Assembly (NCBI RefSeq): GCF_045063725.1 | Contig: NZ_CP173695.1 | Direction: 5' to 3' (one strand) | Length of the DNA stretch: 64,000 nt | Source of the DNA: Sellimonas catena | Lineage (GTDB): Bacteria > Bacillota > Clostridia > Lachnospirales > Lachnospiraceae | Program-made: the position numbers and the translations under genes | Part shown: positions 1 to 8,563 of the stretch, one piece after another | How positions within the stretch are numbered: position 1 is the stretch's first letter | How the letters are laid out: every line of letters begins with the position of its first letter | The notes under the pieces: generated by a model | What the model was told of the DNA's origin: nothing | The model's database searches: none | Seen by the model: the letters and a program-made list of their open reading frames with translations, nothing else

Positions 1-424
1 CCCGGGCGATTTCCGCCCGAAATCCTTCCGGCATCCTTCCAAGGTCTTTTTCGGAAAACAGTATCTCTCCTTCCTTCGGAAGCGCAAATTTTCTAATCAT
101 TTTTGCAATCACTTCAAAATAGGCTTCTGTCTCCATCGAGCAGAATTTCTGATATGCCTTTTCGATTGTATCGGAAATAATCTCCTGCTTCGCCAAAAGA
201 AGGGCTGTTCGCCTCTTCTGCTCATCGGCCAGGCGGTGGCGGCTCTCATATCCTGCAAGTTCTTTTTCAGATTTTTCTTCAATCTCCGTCTTCAGGATCT
301 CCGCCTCTTTTTCTGCTTCCGAAAGGATCGCTTCAGCACGTGATGCGGCGTCCGCTTCTTTCTGTGATGCTGCGGCATCCGCTTCTTCCAGAATCTGGCT
401 GATCATTTTATCTAATCCAGTCAT
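1..424 (-). CDS. atpE/ntpE: V-type ATP synthase subunit E (partial, 5' part)
   Basis: This is the N-terminal part (about 141 residues) of the peripheral-stalk subunit E of a V/A-type ATPase; the rest lies before position 1. What is seen: it starts MTGLDKMISQILEEAD and continues as a long Ala/Glu/Lys-rich helix, then enters the globular part (residues around KFCSMETEAYFEVIAKMI). The ATG at 424-422 follows an AAAGGAG site at good spacing. It is 38 bp downstream of subunit K in the same operon. The family forms the stator with the small H/G-type coiled-coil subunit encoded at the head of this operon. The context makes the identity safe even though the gene is cut. Confidence 0.9.
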   Translation of the reverse strand, partial: MTGLDKMISQILEEADAAASQKEADAASRAEAILSEAEKEAEILKTEIEEKSEKELAGYESRHRLADEQKRRTALLLAKQEIISDTIEKAYQKFCSMETEAYFEVIAKMIRKFALPKEGEILFSEKDLGRMPEGFRAEIAR

Positions 425-462
425 TCTTAAGCTCTCCTTTACTTTTAGATTTTGTCCTGATA

Positions 463-948
463 CTATACCTGAATTGCTGTAACAGCAAGGAAGGAAATCA
501 AAAGTGAAAGGATCGCGTAAGTCTCAACCATTGCCGGGAACAGCATGGCTTTACCGAACTGCTCCGGTTTCTTTGCCACAATTCCGATTGCAGCCACTGC
601 AGTTCTTCCCTGATGTTTTGCGGAAACAAGTCCTACGAGCGCAACCGGCAGGCAGGCAATCAGTATCAGCAGCCCTGTTCTCACATCAAGATCTGCCGGA
701 CTTCCTCCGAGAAGACCGATCTTGGAAAGTGTAATGAACGCAACAAGCAGACCGTAAATTCCCTGTGTACCAGGCAGAAGCTGAATAATCAGAACCTTTG
801 CGAACTTTGACGGATCTTCCGTCACAACTCCGGACGCTGCCTGTCCGGCAATACCTACTCCATACGCAGAACCCATACCTGCTAAAATAACTGCCAGCGC
901 AGCACCTAATAACGCATAAACAAGCCCTAAATTTTCAAAAATACTCAT
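463..948 (-). CDS. ntpK: V-type ATP synthase subunit K (proteolipid ring)
   Basis: A 161-aa membrane proteolipid with four predicted transmembrane helices, a duplicated two-helix hairpin, which is the usual V-type c-ring form. The second half carries the ion-binding Glu at about residue 142 (PAMVETYAI). Residues matching the Na+ ligands known from Enterococcus hirae NtpK are present: Thr61-Gln62 in LLPGTQG, Gln113 in SAKHQG and Glu142. A Na+-coupled rotor is therefore likely (inference from residues). The start codon overlaps the stop of subunit I (TAATG), so translation is probably coupled. Confidence 0.95.
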   Translation of the reverse strand: MSIFENLGLVYALLGAALAVILAGMGSAYGVGIAGQAASGVVTEDPSKFAKVLIIQLLPGTQGIYGLLVAFITLSKIGLLGGSPADLDVRTGLLILIACLPVALVGLVSAKHQGRTAVAAIGIVAKKPEQFGKAMLFPAMVETYAILSLLISFLAVTAIQV

Positions 949-2969
949 TACAATTCTTCCTCCTTCATAATATCCATATATTTTGTGTCTGAATGAAACG
1001 GTGCAAATGCTCTTCCGCCGCCGTCATAAAACTTCCCGAAGAACTCTACGAACTGCAGCCTGTTTGTATGCACATACGCACCCAGAAGATTAATCCCAAG
1101 ATTTAACGTATGACCTACGATAAAAATTAAAATAAATCCGATAATTCCGATAATGCCGTTTCCAAGCATGCCCGCCATCTGGTTTACAACAGAAGCAATA
1201 ACTCCCGTGGCAAGTCCCAGTGCCAGCAGACGGGAATAGGATAAAACATCACTGAGCCACCCTGTAATGTTGTACAGATCATAGGCTCCAAGTGCCAGCC
1301 GAAGCGCAGGATTCTTTCTTCCGCGCCCGGACATCAGTACGATTCCTGCCGCTCCGGCAATGGCAAGTACTTTTGCAAGCAGATTCACCGGCTCCGGCAG
1401 TACAATATGCGCCTGTGCAATGGATGCAAAAATACTGCTTGGAAGCAACATCAGAATCAGTCCGACAAGCAGGCAGTACCACAAAACCACATCACAGAAA
1501 AAGTCCATGTAGCGCTTGTCCCTCAGACACATGTATCCTTTGATTCCAAGACCTGTAAACAGATGAATCAACCCAAACAACATGGAGAATACAAGCAGTT
1601 TCATCGGATCATTCAGCGGCATGAACCATACCGCCGGTACCGTCACTGTTACTCCAAAAAACTTTTCAGATACAATATCTACAATATTTCCAAAATATCC
1701 TCCAAACAGAACGCCCCATACGATTGTAGAAATTCCACAGTACATAAACATTCTGAGTGATTTCGCCATACTTTCGGACATTCTTGGAAACTTCTTTAAA
1801 AGAACCGCACAGGCTACGAACACAATCAGCCCATACGCAGCGTCGGAAAGCATCATTCCAAACAGAAACACATAAAACACAAACATAATTCTGGTCGGAT
1901 CCACTTCTCCCTTTCCCGGAAGTCCAAATGCCTCGAGAACACCTTCCACCGAAGCTGCCGCCTTTCCGTTTTCCAGCTGTACAGGCGCCTCTTCATCCTC
2001 TGCAAGCTCCTCAATCTCTACAGAGAGCGTAAATTGACGCTCCAGTCTCTGAGCCAGCTTTTTCGCATTCTTGGCTGCCACATATCCGCTGACAAGAAAT
2101 GTCTTCTGTGTCTGCGGAATCTTTGCAAGAGCTTCATATCTCTGTGCTCTTGTCCTGCAATAATCCGAAAGCATCTTCAGGTTCTCTCTGAGATCCGCCA
2201 TCGATCTGATCTCTTCCTGGATCCCCGCAATATTACTCCGGACCTTCTCCATTTTCTTTTCGATTTCTTCCAGCTCCTGTGCCGGAATCTTCTCCCAGGA
2301 CTGTGCCGGTCTGGAAAAGCCGGAAGCTCTGAGTGCTTCTTCCAGTCTGTCGGCTTCGGTTCTCAGACATACCGCCGTCAGGCAGGTCTGATCTTTGTCT
2401 GCAGAAATAATCTCGACATCTACCGTAGACAGATCAGGTGCCGTCTGTGCAATTCTGGTCAGGATCTCCTCCTGCGTCATAACACTTCCGATACTGCCGA
2501 TAAAAATTCTGGTCTTTTTAGTCCCCTCACAGTTCATCGGAATATCCAGTGCCAGCCACGGTGTGAGCGCTTCCTTCTGTGTCTGCAGTTTCACGATCTC
2601 GGCTTTGTTTTCCGCCTCCTTTTTCTTTAAAGAAAGAATTTTCCCGGCAGACTCAAGAATCGCTTCTCTCTCTTTGACAGCAGCCAAAAAGCTGTCTCTT
2701 GCCACCAGTTTCTTCCCCTCCAGGGAGGCAAAAATCGAAGTTTTTTCCGGAGCATATTCCTGCAGTACATCTAGCGCCTGATCCAGCATCAGAGCCTGCT
2801 TCTCAGATCTCTGTTTCTCTTCAGCTGTATCCGGTCTGTCCAGTCCGTCCGCCGTCACTTTGGAAGTCTCGATCTCCAGTACTCCCAGTTCCTGAAGTTC
2901 TTCCAGTATTGCCTTCCGGTCTTTTTTCAACGCGCAGATACTGATTCGCTGCATCTGCAATACTGACAT
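948..2969 (-). CDS. ntpI: V-type ATP synthase subunit I (stator a-subunit)
   Basis: About 673 aa. The first half is a cytoplasmic arm with long coiled coils (residues ~80-320); the second half has seven or so hydrophobic helices, ending with the conserved GLATGVIASVVNQ and LGINLLGAYVHTNRLQFVEFFGKFY segments typical of subunit I/a. It contacts the K ring and holds the ion half-channels. I chose the ATG at 2969, because AAAGGAGG lies about 8 nt before it; an upstream in-frame ATG at 2996 lacks a ribosome site. It sits between the H/G-like subunit and subunit K. Confidence 0.93.
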   Translation of the reverse strand: MSVLQMQRISICALKKDRKAILEELQELGVLEIETSKVTADGLDRPDTAEEKQRSEKQALMLDQALDVLQEYAPEKTSIFASLEGKKLVARDSFLAAVKEREAILESAGKILSLKKKEAENKAEIVKLQTQKEALTPWLALDIPMNCEGTKKTRIFIGSIGSVMTQEEILTRIAQTAPDLSTVDVEIISADKDQTCLTAVCLRTEADRLEEALRASGFSRPAQSWEKIPAQELEEIEKKMEKVRSNIAGIQEEIRSMADLRENLKMLSDYCRTRAQRYEALAKIPQTQKTFLVSGYVAAKNAKKLAQRLERQFTLSVEIEELAEDEEAPVQLENGKAAASVEGVLEAFGLPGKGEVDPTRIMFVFYVFLFGMMLSDAAYGLIVFVACAVLLKKFPRMSESMAKSLRMFMYCGISTIVWGVLFGGYFGNIVDIVSEKFFGVTVTVPAVWFMPLNDPMKLLVFSMLFGLIHLFTGLGIKGYMCLRDKRYMDFFCDVVLWYCLLVGLILMLLPSSIFASIAQAHIVLPEPVNLLAKVLAIAGAAGIVLMSGRGRKNPALRLALGAYDLYNITGWLSDVLSYSRLLALGLATGVIASVVNQMAGMLGNGIIGIIGFILIFIVGHTLNLGINLLGAYVHTNRLQFVEFFGKFYDGGGRAFAPFHSDTKYMDIMKEEEL

Positions 2970-3000
2970 ATGGAAACTCCTCCTTTCTTGTTGCAAAGCG

Positions 3001-3309
3001 TCATGACAGCTCTCTGAGAATCATCTCCACTGCCTGCGCTTCCCTTTGATCTGCTATTGCCCTTAAGGCATCCACTTCTTTCTGAGTATCCGCATCGAAA
3101 GCCCCTTCTTCTTCTTTCAATTTTACTTTCAATGTTTCCATCCTCTTCTCTGCTCTTTCCTGTGCCTCATTGACAACAGCCTCTTTCAATTCACCGGCTT
3201 TCTGATTTGCTTTGGCGAGCACCTCAGACGCTTTGTCATCGGCCTGCTTCAAGGTATCAGCTGCTTTCGCTTCCGCCTCCTGTACAGCCTGAATTGTTTT
3301 CTGTATCAC
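3001..3309 (-). CDS. V-type ATPase small coiled-coil subunit (H/G-like)
   Basis: A 102-aa, almost entirely helical, Ala/Glu/Lys-rich protein with an AEAKAADTLKQADDKASE heptad pattern. First gene of the V-ATPase operon, 31 bp before subunit I. In clostridial and archaeal operons a gene of this size and place encodes the stalk partner of subunit E (subunit H or G). I prefer the GTG at 3309, which follows AAAGGTGGTGA; the ATG at 3345 is only a couple of bases from the transcription start predicted from the promoter at 3354-3382. The identity rests on context and composition, since coiled coils are poorly diagnostic. Confidence 0.75.
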   Translation of the reverse strand: MIQKTIQAVQEAEAKAADTLKQADDKASEVLAKANQKAGELKEAVVNEAQERAEKRMETLKVKLKEEEGAFDADTQKEVDALRAIADQREAQAVEMILRELS

Positions 3310-3353
3310 CTTCTCACCACCTTTGTCTATAAATCTCTGCCCCATATAGATTT

Positions 3354-3382
3354 ATCTTAGCATAAAATATTTTAAACTGCAA
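3354..3382 (-). promoter_or_regulatory. Sigma-A-type promoter of the V-ATPase operon
   Basis: On the minus strand, TTGCAG (3382-3377) and TAAGAT (3359-3354) are separated by 17 nt, with TG just before the -10 (extended -10). It would start transcription near 3347, about 38 nt before the preferred GTG start. Confidence 0.55.
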
Positions 3383-3753
3383 TTTTTTCAATGTGCAATT
3401 CCGATAATGAAAAAGTTCCTTCTCTTCTTATTATAATGCAATTTGCACAAATGAAACGATTCGTAACTTTTTCGGCTGATATTTTACTTATTGATGAATC
3501 TTTTGAAACATCCTGTATCTAAATATTTTGTCTATAATAGAAAAAAACTATTTCAAAATTGTTATTTTTTTCTCAAAGAGTACCGTTTTTTTCGTACTTC
3601 AGTCTATAAATATGCATTTTCAGAAATTTTATCCTGTTTTGGAGTTCTTTGTGAAAGAGAATCTTCCCTCTGTAACATGATGTGTCATTAGAATTCCGCA
3701 AAAGCAGTCTGTATCAGACAGAACCGCCTTTGCGGAAATAAGATATCTTTTGT
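3383..3753. other. Intergenic region with a stem-loop
   Basis: AT-rich, with no credible gene; a 66-codon plus-strand frame at 3491-3691 is rich in Phe/Tyr/Lys, lacks a ribosome site and resembles random AT-rich translation. A second TATAAT (minus strand) lies near 3435. A long stem-loop with arms TTCCGCAAA (3694-3702) and TTTGCGGAA (3729-3737), and an inner GTCTG/CAGAC pair, lies just downstream of trmL. It may be its terminator, but the T-run is weak. Confidence 0.45.
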
Positions 3754-4251
3754 TTATTCTTTCCAGTCCAGCCTGTGCAGATGTCCTTCCAGGTTCATTC
3801 CCGCAAATCCGTTCTGGCGGAGCGCTTCGTACAGAACAATCGCCGCCGAATTGCCAAGATTCAGGGAACGGATATCCCCGATCATGGGAATCCGGATGCA
3901 GGTATCCTCATAATCGACAAGGATTTCCTCCGGAATTCCCGCGCTTTCTTTTCCGAACATAATGTAACAGTCCGGCTCATAGCGGACATCCGTGTAAATC
4001 TGGTGCGCCTTCGTCGTGGCCATATAGATTTTGGCTCCAGGATTCTGCTCCAGAAAATCCTGAAAATCAATATAAGTCCGGACATCCAGCTGATCCCAGT
4101 AGTCCATCCCGGCCCGTTTTAAGTTTTTCTCTGTCAGGCGGAAACCAAGAGGCTCAATCAGATGAAGCCTCGCGCCCGCCGCCACACAGGTGCGCCCTAT
4201 ATTTCCGGTGTTTGCCGGAATTTCCGGCTCATGCAGCACAATATTCAGCAT
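3754..4251 (-). CDS. trmL: tRNA (cytidine(34)-2'-O)-methyltransferase TrmL
   Basis: About 165 aa, the usual size of this SPOUT-fold methyltransferase that 2'-O-methylates the wobble base of tRNA-Leu isoacceptors. The N-terminal HEPEIPANTGNIGRT signature, the GKESAGIPEE loop and the IPMIGDIRSLNLGNSAAIVLYE knot region are all present. I chose the ATG at 4251 (GGGGGGAGGAATCAC before it) over the ATG at 4296. Follows the aminotransferase gene by 41 bp. Confidence 0.92.
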   Translation of the reverse strand: MLNIVLHEPEIPANTGNIGRTCVAAGARLHLIEPLGFRLTEKNLKRAGMDYWDQLDVRTYIDFQDFLEQNPGAKIYMATTKAHQIYTDVRYEPDCYIMFGKESAGIPEEILVDYEDTCIRIPMIGDIRSLNLGNSAAIVLYEALRQNGFAGMNLEGHLHRLDWKE

Positions 4252-4292
4252 GTGATTCCTCCCCCCGCACACGCTGTCCTGATATGACAGCA

Positions 4293-5468
4293 TCATGCTT
4301 TCTTTTGATTTCTAAGCTTTGTAATAAAGTTTTCCAGACGCCCGATCGCAACTTTCAGGTCATCCAGCGAATACGCATAGGAAATACGCAGGAAGCCTTC
4401 CCCGCAGTCTCCAAATGCCGTCCCCGGCACGACAGCCACCTTCTCTTCCTCCAGAAAGCGTGTCGCGAATTCTTCCGAGGTCATTCCGAACTCCTGAATG
4501 CCCGGGAACATGTAGAACGCTCCCTCCGGCTCAAAGCATTGCAGCCCCATCCGCTGAAACTCATGCAGAAGGTATCGTCTTCTCTGATTATACGCCTTTC
4601 TCATCTCCTGGACTTCATCCTCGCAGTTTCTCAGTCCCTCCACAGCCGCATACTGGCTGTTGGTCGGTGCGCACATGATGGCATACTGATGGATCTTTAA
4701 CATCTGTTCCAGAATCGGAGCCGGTCCGCACGCATATCCAAGCCGCCATCCGGTCATGGCAAATCCTTTGGAGAAACCATTGATCACAATCGTTCTCTCT
4801 CTCATTCCAGGAAATGATGCAATAGAAACATGATCCGTTCCATAAGTCAGCTCCGAATAAATCTCATCGGAGATTACAAAGAGATCGTGCTCCACAACTG
4901 CTTCTGCAATCGGCTCAAGATCCTCCTTCGTCATGATGGATCCTGTCGGATTGTTTGGAAATGGAAGCACAAGTATCTTCGTCTTATCCGTAATCTTTTC
5001 TTCCAGTTCTTCTCTTGTCAGCTTAAATTTATTCTTCTCCTGCAGCGGAATCACCACCGGCACTCCGTCCGCCAGCACTGCGCACGGCAGATAGGAGACA
5101 TAGCTTGGCTGCGGGATCAGTACCTCATCCCCCGGATTCAGCATGGCACGCATGGCGATGTCGATTCCTTCACTTCCTCCGACCGTCACAACGATCTCGG
5201 ATGCCGGATCGTAGGAAACCTGAATCTTCCGCTCCAGATATTTTGAAATTTCGTCTTTTAATTCTTTCAGCCCCGCATTGGATGTATAGAATGTCCGTCC
5301 TCTTTCCAGAGAGTAGATTCCCTCTTCACGGATTCTCCACGGAGTATCAAAATCCGGCTCACCCACTCCCAGGGAAATCGCGTCTTTCATCTCATTTACA
5401 ATATCAAAAAACTTCCGGATACCGGACGGCTGTATATTTACAATCTTATCGGATAATGGATTTCTCAT
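4293..5468 (-). CDS. Pyridoxal-phosphate aminotransferase, class I/II
   Basis: 391 aa, fold type I PLP enzyme. Seen: YTSNAGLKELKDEI, the substrate/cofactor segment PFPNNPTGS, the Asp of the cofactor pocket in VISDEIYSEL, the PLP lysine in NGFSKGFAMTGWRLGY, and the C-terminal FLRISYA arginine. This pattern fits the aspartate/aromatic aminotransferase subgroup common next to Lrp-type regulators in Clostridia. Its start overlaps the stop of the Lrp-like gene (TAATG), so the two are co-translated and the regulator probably controls amino-acid use by this enzyme (inference). The exact substrate is not readable. Confidence 0.9.
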   Translation of the reverse strand: MRNPLSDKIVNIQPSGIRKFFDIVNEMKDAISLGVGEPDFDTPWRIREEGIYSLERGRTFYTSNAGLKELKDEISKYLERKIQVSYDPASEIVVTVGGSEGIDIAMRAMLNPGDEVLIPQPSYVSYLPCAVLADGVPVVIPLQEKNKFKLTREELEEKITDKTKILVLPFPNNPTGSIMTKEDLEPIAEAVVEHDLFVISDEIYSELTYGTDHVSIASFPGMRERTIVINGFSKGFAMTGWRLGYACGPAPILEQMLKIHQYAIMCAPTNSQYAAVEGLRNCEDEVQEMRKAYNQRRRYLLHEFQRMGLQCFEPEGAFYMFPGIQEFGMTSEEFATRFLEEEKVAVVPGTAFGDCGEGFLRISYAYSLDDLKVAIGRLENFITKLRNQKKA

Positions 5469-5956
5469 TACGGCATCACCAGCATCCTTTCTGCCTTCTT
5501 CTGAGGCGCAAGAATCGTTCCGTGGTCCTTATATTTCTTTAAAATGAAATGGGTTGCCGTGGAAAGCACCGGTTCGATCGGGGAAAGTTTCTCTGAAACA
5601 AACCGGGATACCTCCTTGAGTGTCTTCCCTTCCAGAATAATCAGAAAATCATATGCTCCTGAAATAAGATAGACCGCTGTAACTTCCGGGAAATTGTAGA
5701 TCCGCTCCGCAATCCGGTCAAATCCCAGATCTCTCTGCGGTGTCACCCGGACTTCAATCAGGGCTGTCACAGACTCTTCCCCTGTCTTGTCCCAGTCAAT
5801 CAATGTATGGTAGCCGCAGATAATCTTTTCTTTCTCCATGTCCGCGATCTCATTTGCGATCGTTGCCTCGTCTGTTCCGAGAAGCACTGCCAGCTCCCCT
5901 AAATCCACACGGCTGTTCTTTTCCAGGTAACGCAATATTTCCGTTCTCATATTCAT
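5468..5956 (-). CDS. Lrp/AsnC-family transcriptional regulator
   Basis: About 162 aa. An N-terminal winged helix-turn-helix (residues ~5-55, with LGELAVLLGTDEATIANEIADMEKEKIICGYH) is followed by a RAM/AsnC ligand-binding domain (VTALIEVRVTPQRDLGFDRIAERI... region, with VYLISGAYDFLIILEG). Start ATG at 5956 is preceded by AAAGGAGGAAAATAAG; the longer frame from 5992 has no such site. Translationally coupled to the aminotransferase downstream and overlapping the end of the AIR-synthase-like gene region, so it probably acts on the local operon. Confidence 0.9.
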   Translation of the reverse strand: MNMRTEILRYLEKNSRVDLGELAVLLGTDEATIANEIADMEKEKIICGYHTLIDWDKTGEESVTALIEVRVTPQRDLGFDRIAERIYNFPEVTAVYLISGAYDFLIILEGKTLKEVSRFVSEKLSPIEPVLSTATHFILKKYKDHGTILAPQKKAERMLVMP

Positions 5957-5957
5957 C

Positions 5958-6941
5958 TTATTTTCCTCCTTTACAGATCCGAAACCACTCATCCTCAGCC
6001 GGACGGTCCGTACACCGTCTCTCCTCCCCGTTGAGAATGATTTTATCCTTTCCTGCTTTCATCTTTCCGATGACGGACGCCATTATCTGGTCCCGTTTAC
6101 AAGCCTCAACAAAACCACGTCCATCTTCAAGGATCATAAGCAGACATCCTCCCGATGCCATCTGATATGGATTCAGTCTGAAAAGCTCGCAGATCTCGAT
6201 GATATCCTGGCGGACCGGAAATGTTTTCAGATCCACCTCGTATCCCGTTTTCGTCTCTTCCGCCAGTTCCCACAGAGCTCCAAATACTCCGCCGTCTGTC
6301 ACCGGCTTGATAAAATCCGCATGATATTCTTCTGCTTTTCTGACTGCTTTTTCTGCAAACAGAGTCCCTCTGGAATCCAGAAGTTTCTGCAAAAATACCG
6401 GCACAAACCGCTCCCGGATTTCCACCTCTTTTTCGTGCAGAACCCGAAGGCTCCCTTCGAGTGCAACCGGATTGACAAGAACCAGATCCTTTCCGTCGTA
6501 TGCCTTTTCCGGTTCTTCGTCCGTACTTTCACATGTTCCGAATCCGGTAACCGACACGGTAAATACATCTGCATCAGGACATACTTCGGTAAATATATTC
6601 AGAATCTGAAATCCCTGCTCTTTTGCCGTTTCTTTTAGAATCTCCGACATTTCCTTTATGGAGTCTTCCTCTGTCTGCTCCGGCACGAGGACGGACACCC
6701 TTACCCCAAACGGATGCCCGCCCTCCGCGGCGACAGCCGTCACCGCCCTGGCCGCGGCATAAACCAAAAGATCCTTCTCCCTTCCGGTCATGAGAATCTC
6801 CGAAACCACCAGTTCTTTGGCACCAAGCGGTATTTTCGTACAGCGTTTCCAGCTGTAAGGCGAAAGTGCCGGATGATCATCTTTTAATTTTCTATATACA
6901 GACCGCTGATATGCAGCCTGTGTCAAAATCCCTTTTCTCAT
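5958..6941 (-). CDS. AIR synthase-related (PurM/HypE/ThiL-like) protein
   Basis: 327 aa with the PurM-like N- and C-terminal domain layout: an N-terminal half with DADVFTVSVTGFG and a C-terminal half with FIKPVTDGGVFGALWELAEE and MASGGCLLMIL, resembling the Gly-rich glycine-stop-type loop of HypE and ThiL. Such genes usually act as ATP-dependent synthases of unknown substrate in Clostridia. It overlaps the VanW-like gene by 4 bp (ATGA) and precedes the Lrp-like regulator. No hyp or thi genes lie nearby, so I do not assign a pathway. Confidence 0.75.
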   Translation of the reverse strand: MRKGILTQAAYQRSVYRKLKDDHPALSPYSWKRCTKIPLGAKELVVSEILMTGREKDLLVYAAARAVTAVAAEGGHPFGVRVSVLVPEQTEEDSIKEMSEILKETAKEQGFQILNIFTEVCPDADVFTVSVTGFGTCESTDEEPEKAYDGKDLVLVNPVALEGSLRVLHEKEVEIRERFVPVFLQKLLDSRGTLFAEKAVRKAEEYHADFIKPVTDGGVFGALWELAEETKTGYEVDLKTFPVRQDIIEICELFRLNPYQMASGGCLLMILEDGRGFVEACKRDQIMASVIGKMKAGKDKIILNGEERRCTDRPAEDEWFRICKGGK

Positions 6942-8437
6942 CTTTCCTGTCCTTTACTGTTCCTTGCCTGTTCGACCGCCTTTTCGATGGTCTCCTGATC
7001 CTGTGTGGCAACCGCCTCTTTCAGTGCTTCTTTTGTTTTTTCATCGTCTGTCTTTGTGCCGACGCTCACAATCCTGCTGACCGCATCGTATTCGGATGCA
7101 CCGACTTCCTCTTCATCGGATTTTTCACCGTCTTCTTTTACAATCTTCAAAAGAGTCACTGTGCTTTCCGGCGATCCGCTCTCCTTTACTTCGGTTTTTC
7201 CGGCTGCAAGCGCAGCGTCCTCCTCATAGACAGTCGCCACCTCAGAGTCCTCTTTCTCTTCCGTCTCGGTTTTGAAAGAAATGCTTCTCTCTTTCTCACG
7301 GGTTTCTTCCCCGTAAATGGTGCAGACAAGCTCTTCATCTCCATTGATATAGGCTTCAATATAAAGAGGCGACTCTGTTGTATTTTCTATTTTCAGATCC
7401 TTCTCTTCCGAGAGAACCGCTTCCATTCCCGCGTCTACATATTCCGGAATCGTTTCTGATTCATGTCGTTCGGAAATCCCGGTCTCTGCATACAGGGCAG
7501 CATCATAGAGGCTGGTAGCCATCAGATCCAGCGCTTCCTGAGACATCTCCTCCCCGGAATGCTCTTCCAGCACTTTCTGAAGGGAAAGTTCCTTTTCCGG
7601 CATCACAATCTGTCCGTTCAGATCTCCGGTCAACGTCAGAAGCTCCTGGCGCGTCTCATCATTCCGGATCTCTACAGATGCACTGCCAAGCTCGTCCTGA
7701 ACCGCTTCCAGGTCGTCCCGGCTGATATTCGGCTCATCCTTTTCGGATTTCACCTCAATTTCCACATCTTTTCCTTTCTCAAGATCGCCCAGCCTGTCAA
7801 CGATCTCATCCAGAACATCCTGAACTGCCGCTTTCTCTCCGTCTTTTTCATCGGTGATCTGAAATACGCCTCCGACCCTTGTAATCTTTGCGTTCACTGC
7901 CTCTTCAAAGAAGTCTGCTGTTTTCTCTTCCAGCACTTTTTCCGCTGTTTCCTCATCGATCTGATAATCGTCTTCGTATTCTACTTTCTCTTTCTTTGCC
8001 TGCCGTATTTTCCTGTATCGCTGATACAGATTTCCGTGCTTCCCGTATTCGGACGCCTCTTTTACAAGACTCACCAAATCACCCTGCCGGATTCCAAGCT
8101 CGGAGACTGTCACCTGTGCCGTCTTTCCGTCTGCTTTCAGTGTAACCGGCGTATGTTTCATAACCGTCCACCGGTCCTCTAACTTTTCAAGCGCCTCCTT
8201 TTCTGTCATACCGGAAACATCTACTCCCTGAACAAATACATTCTGCTCAATCTGCTCCCGATCCATTCTGTGTACATAACGGTAGACAGAAGAATAAAAA
8301 ATGCCAATGACAAAAAGAGCACATAGAAAAGCCAGCCCGGCAAGGGCCATGAACTTTCTTTTCTGTGCTGCACTCATTCTCCTCTGCGTGTGTTTTGGAT
8401 TTTCTTTCTTCCGTTCTCCCATAGGCGCTCCCACCAT
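6938..8437 (-). CDS. Membrane-anchored VanW/YoaR-like putative peptidoglycan-binding protein
   Basis: About 499 aa. A basic N-terminus and one transmembrane helix (residues ~30-52, LAGLAFLCALFVIGIFYSSVY) are followed by FVQGVDVSGMTEKEALEKLE, the hallmark start of the YoaR-type domain in VanW proteins, then a second copy-like segment and an acidic, Glu/Lys-rich tail. The typical C-terminal VanW core appears degenerate. Start is uncertain: ATG 8437 has AGGAG only 2 nt away; GTG 8434 and ATG 8422 each have better-spaced sites. It overlaps the next gene by 4 bp. Likely a cell-wall protein of unknown function. Confidence 0.7.
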   Translation of the reverse strand: MVGAPMGERKKENPKHTQRRMSAAQKRKFMALAGLAFLCALFVIGIFYSSVYRYVHRMDREQIEQNVFVQGVDVSGMTEKEALEKLEDRWTVMKHTPVTLKADGKTAQVTVSELGIRQGDLVSLVKEASEYGKHGNLYQRYRKIRQAKKEKVEYEDDYQIDEETAEKVLEEKTADFFEEAVNAKITRVGGVFQITDEKDGEKAAVQDVLDEIVDRLGDLEKGKDVEIEVKSEKDEPNISRDDLEAVQDELGSASVEIRNDETRQELLTLTGDLNGQIVMPEKELSLQKVLEEHSGEEMSQEALDLMATSLYDAALYAETGISERHESETIPEYVDAGMEAVLSEEKDLKIENTTESPLYIEAYINGDEELVCTIYGEETREKERSISFKTETEEKEDSEVATVYEEDAALAAGKTEVKESGSPESTVTLLKIVKEDGEKSDEEEVGASEYDAVSRIVSVGTKTDDEKTKEALKEAVATQDQETIEKAVEQARNSKGQER

Positions 8438-8442
8438 TTCTC

Positions 8443-8544
8443 CTAAATCAGATAAGGTATAATAGACGTTGCTACCATTGCTATAATCACCAGTATAATC
8501 ACAATCGCCACAAGTCTTCGTGTCTTTTTATCATGGAAATTCAT
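8443..8544 (-). CDS. 33-aa single-pass membrane peptide (DUF4044-like)
   Basis: A short gene: MNFHDKKTRRLVAIVII, then a hydrophobic helix to the end (IIPYLI). The start follows AAAGG at about 8 nt, and the stop overlaps the ribosome site of the VanW-like gene. The pattern 'MNFHDKKTRK + one helix' is that of small DUF4044 proteins of Firmicutes. Function unknown. Its tight packing between nth and the VanW-like gene argues it is real. Confidence 0.7.
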   Translation of the reverse strand: MNFHDKKTRRLVAIVIILVIIAMVATSIIPYLI

Positions 8545-8563
8545 CCCATCATCCTTTCTCCTG

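Noticed and set aside
3491..3691. 66-aa plus-strand frame in the 3.4-3.75 kb gap
   Set aside because: Phe/Tyr/Lys-rich, no ribosome site, no family resemblance.
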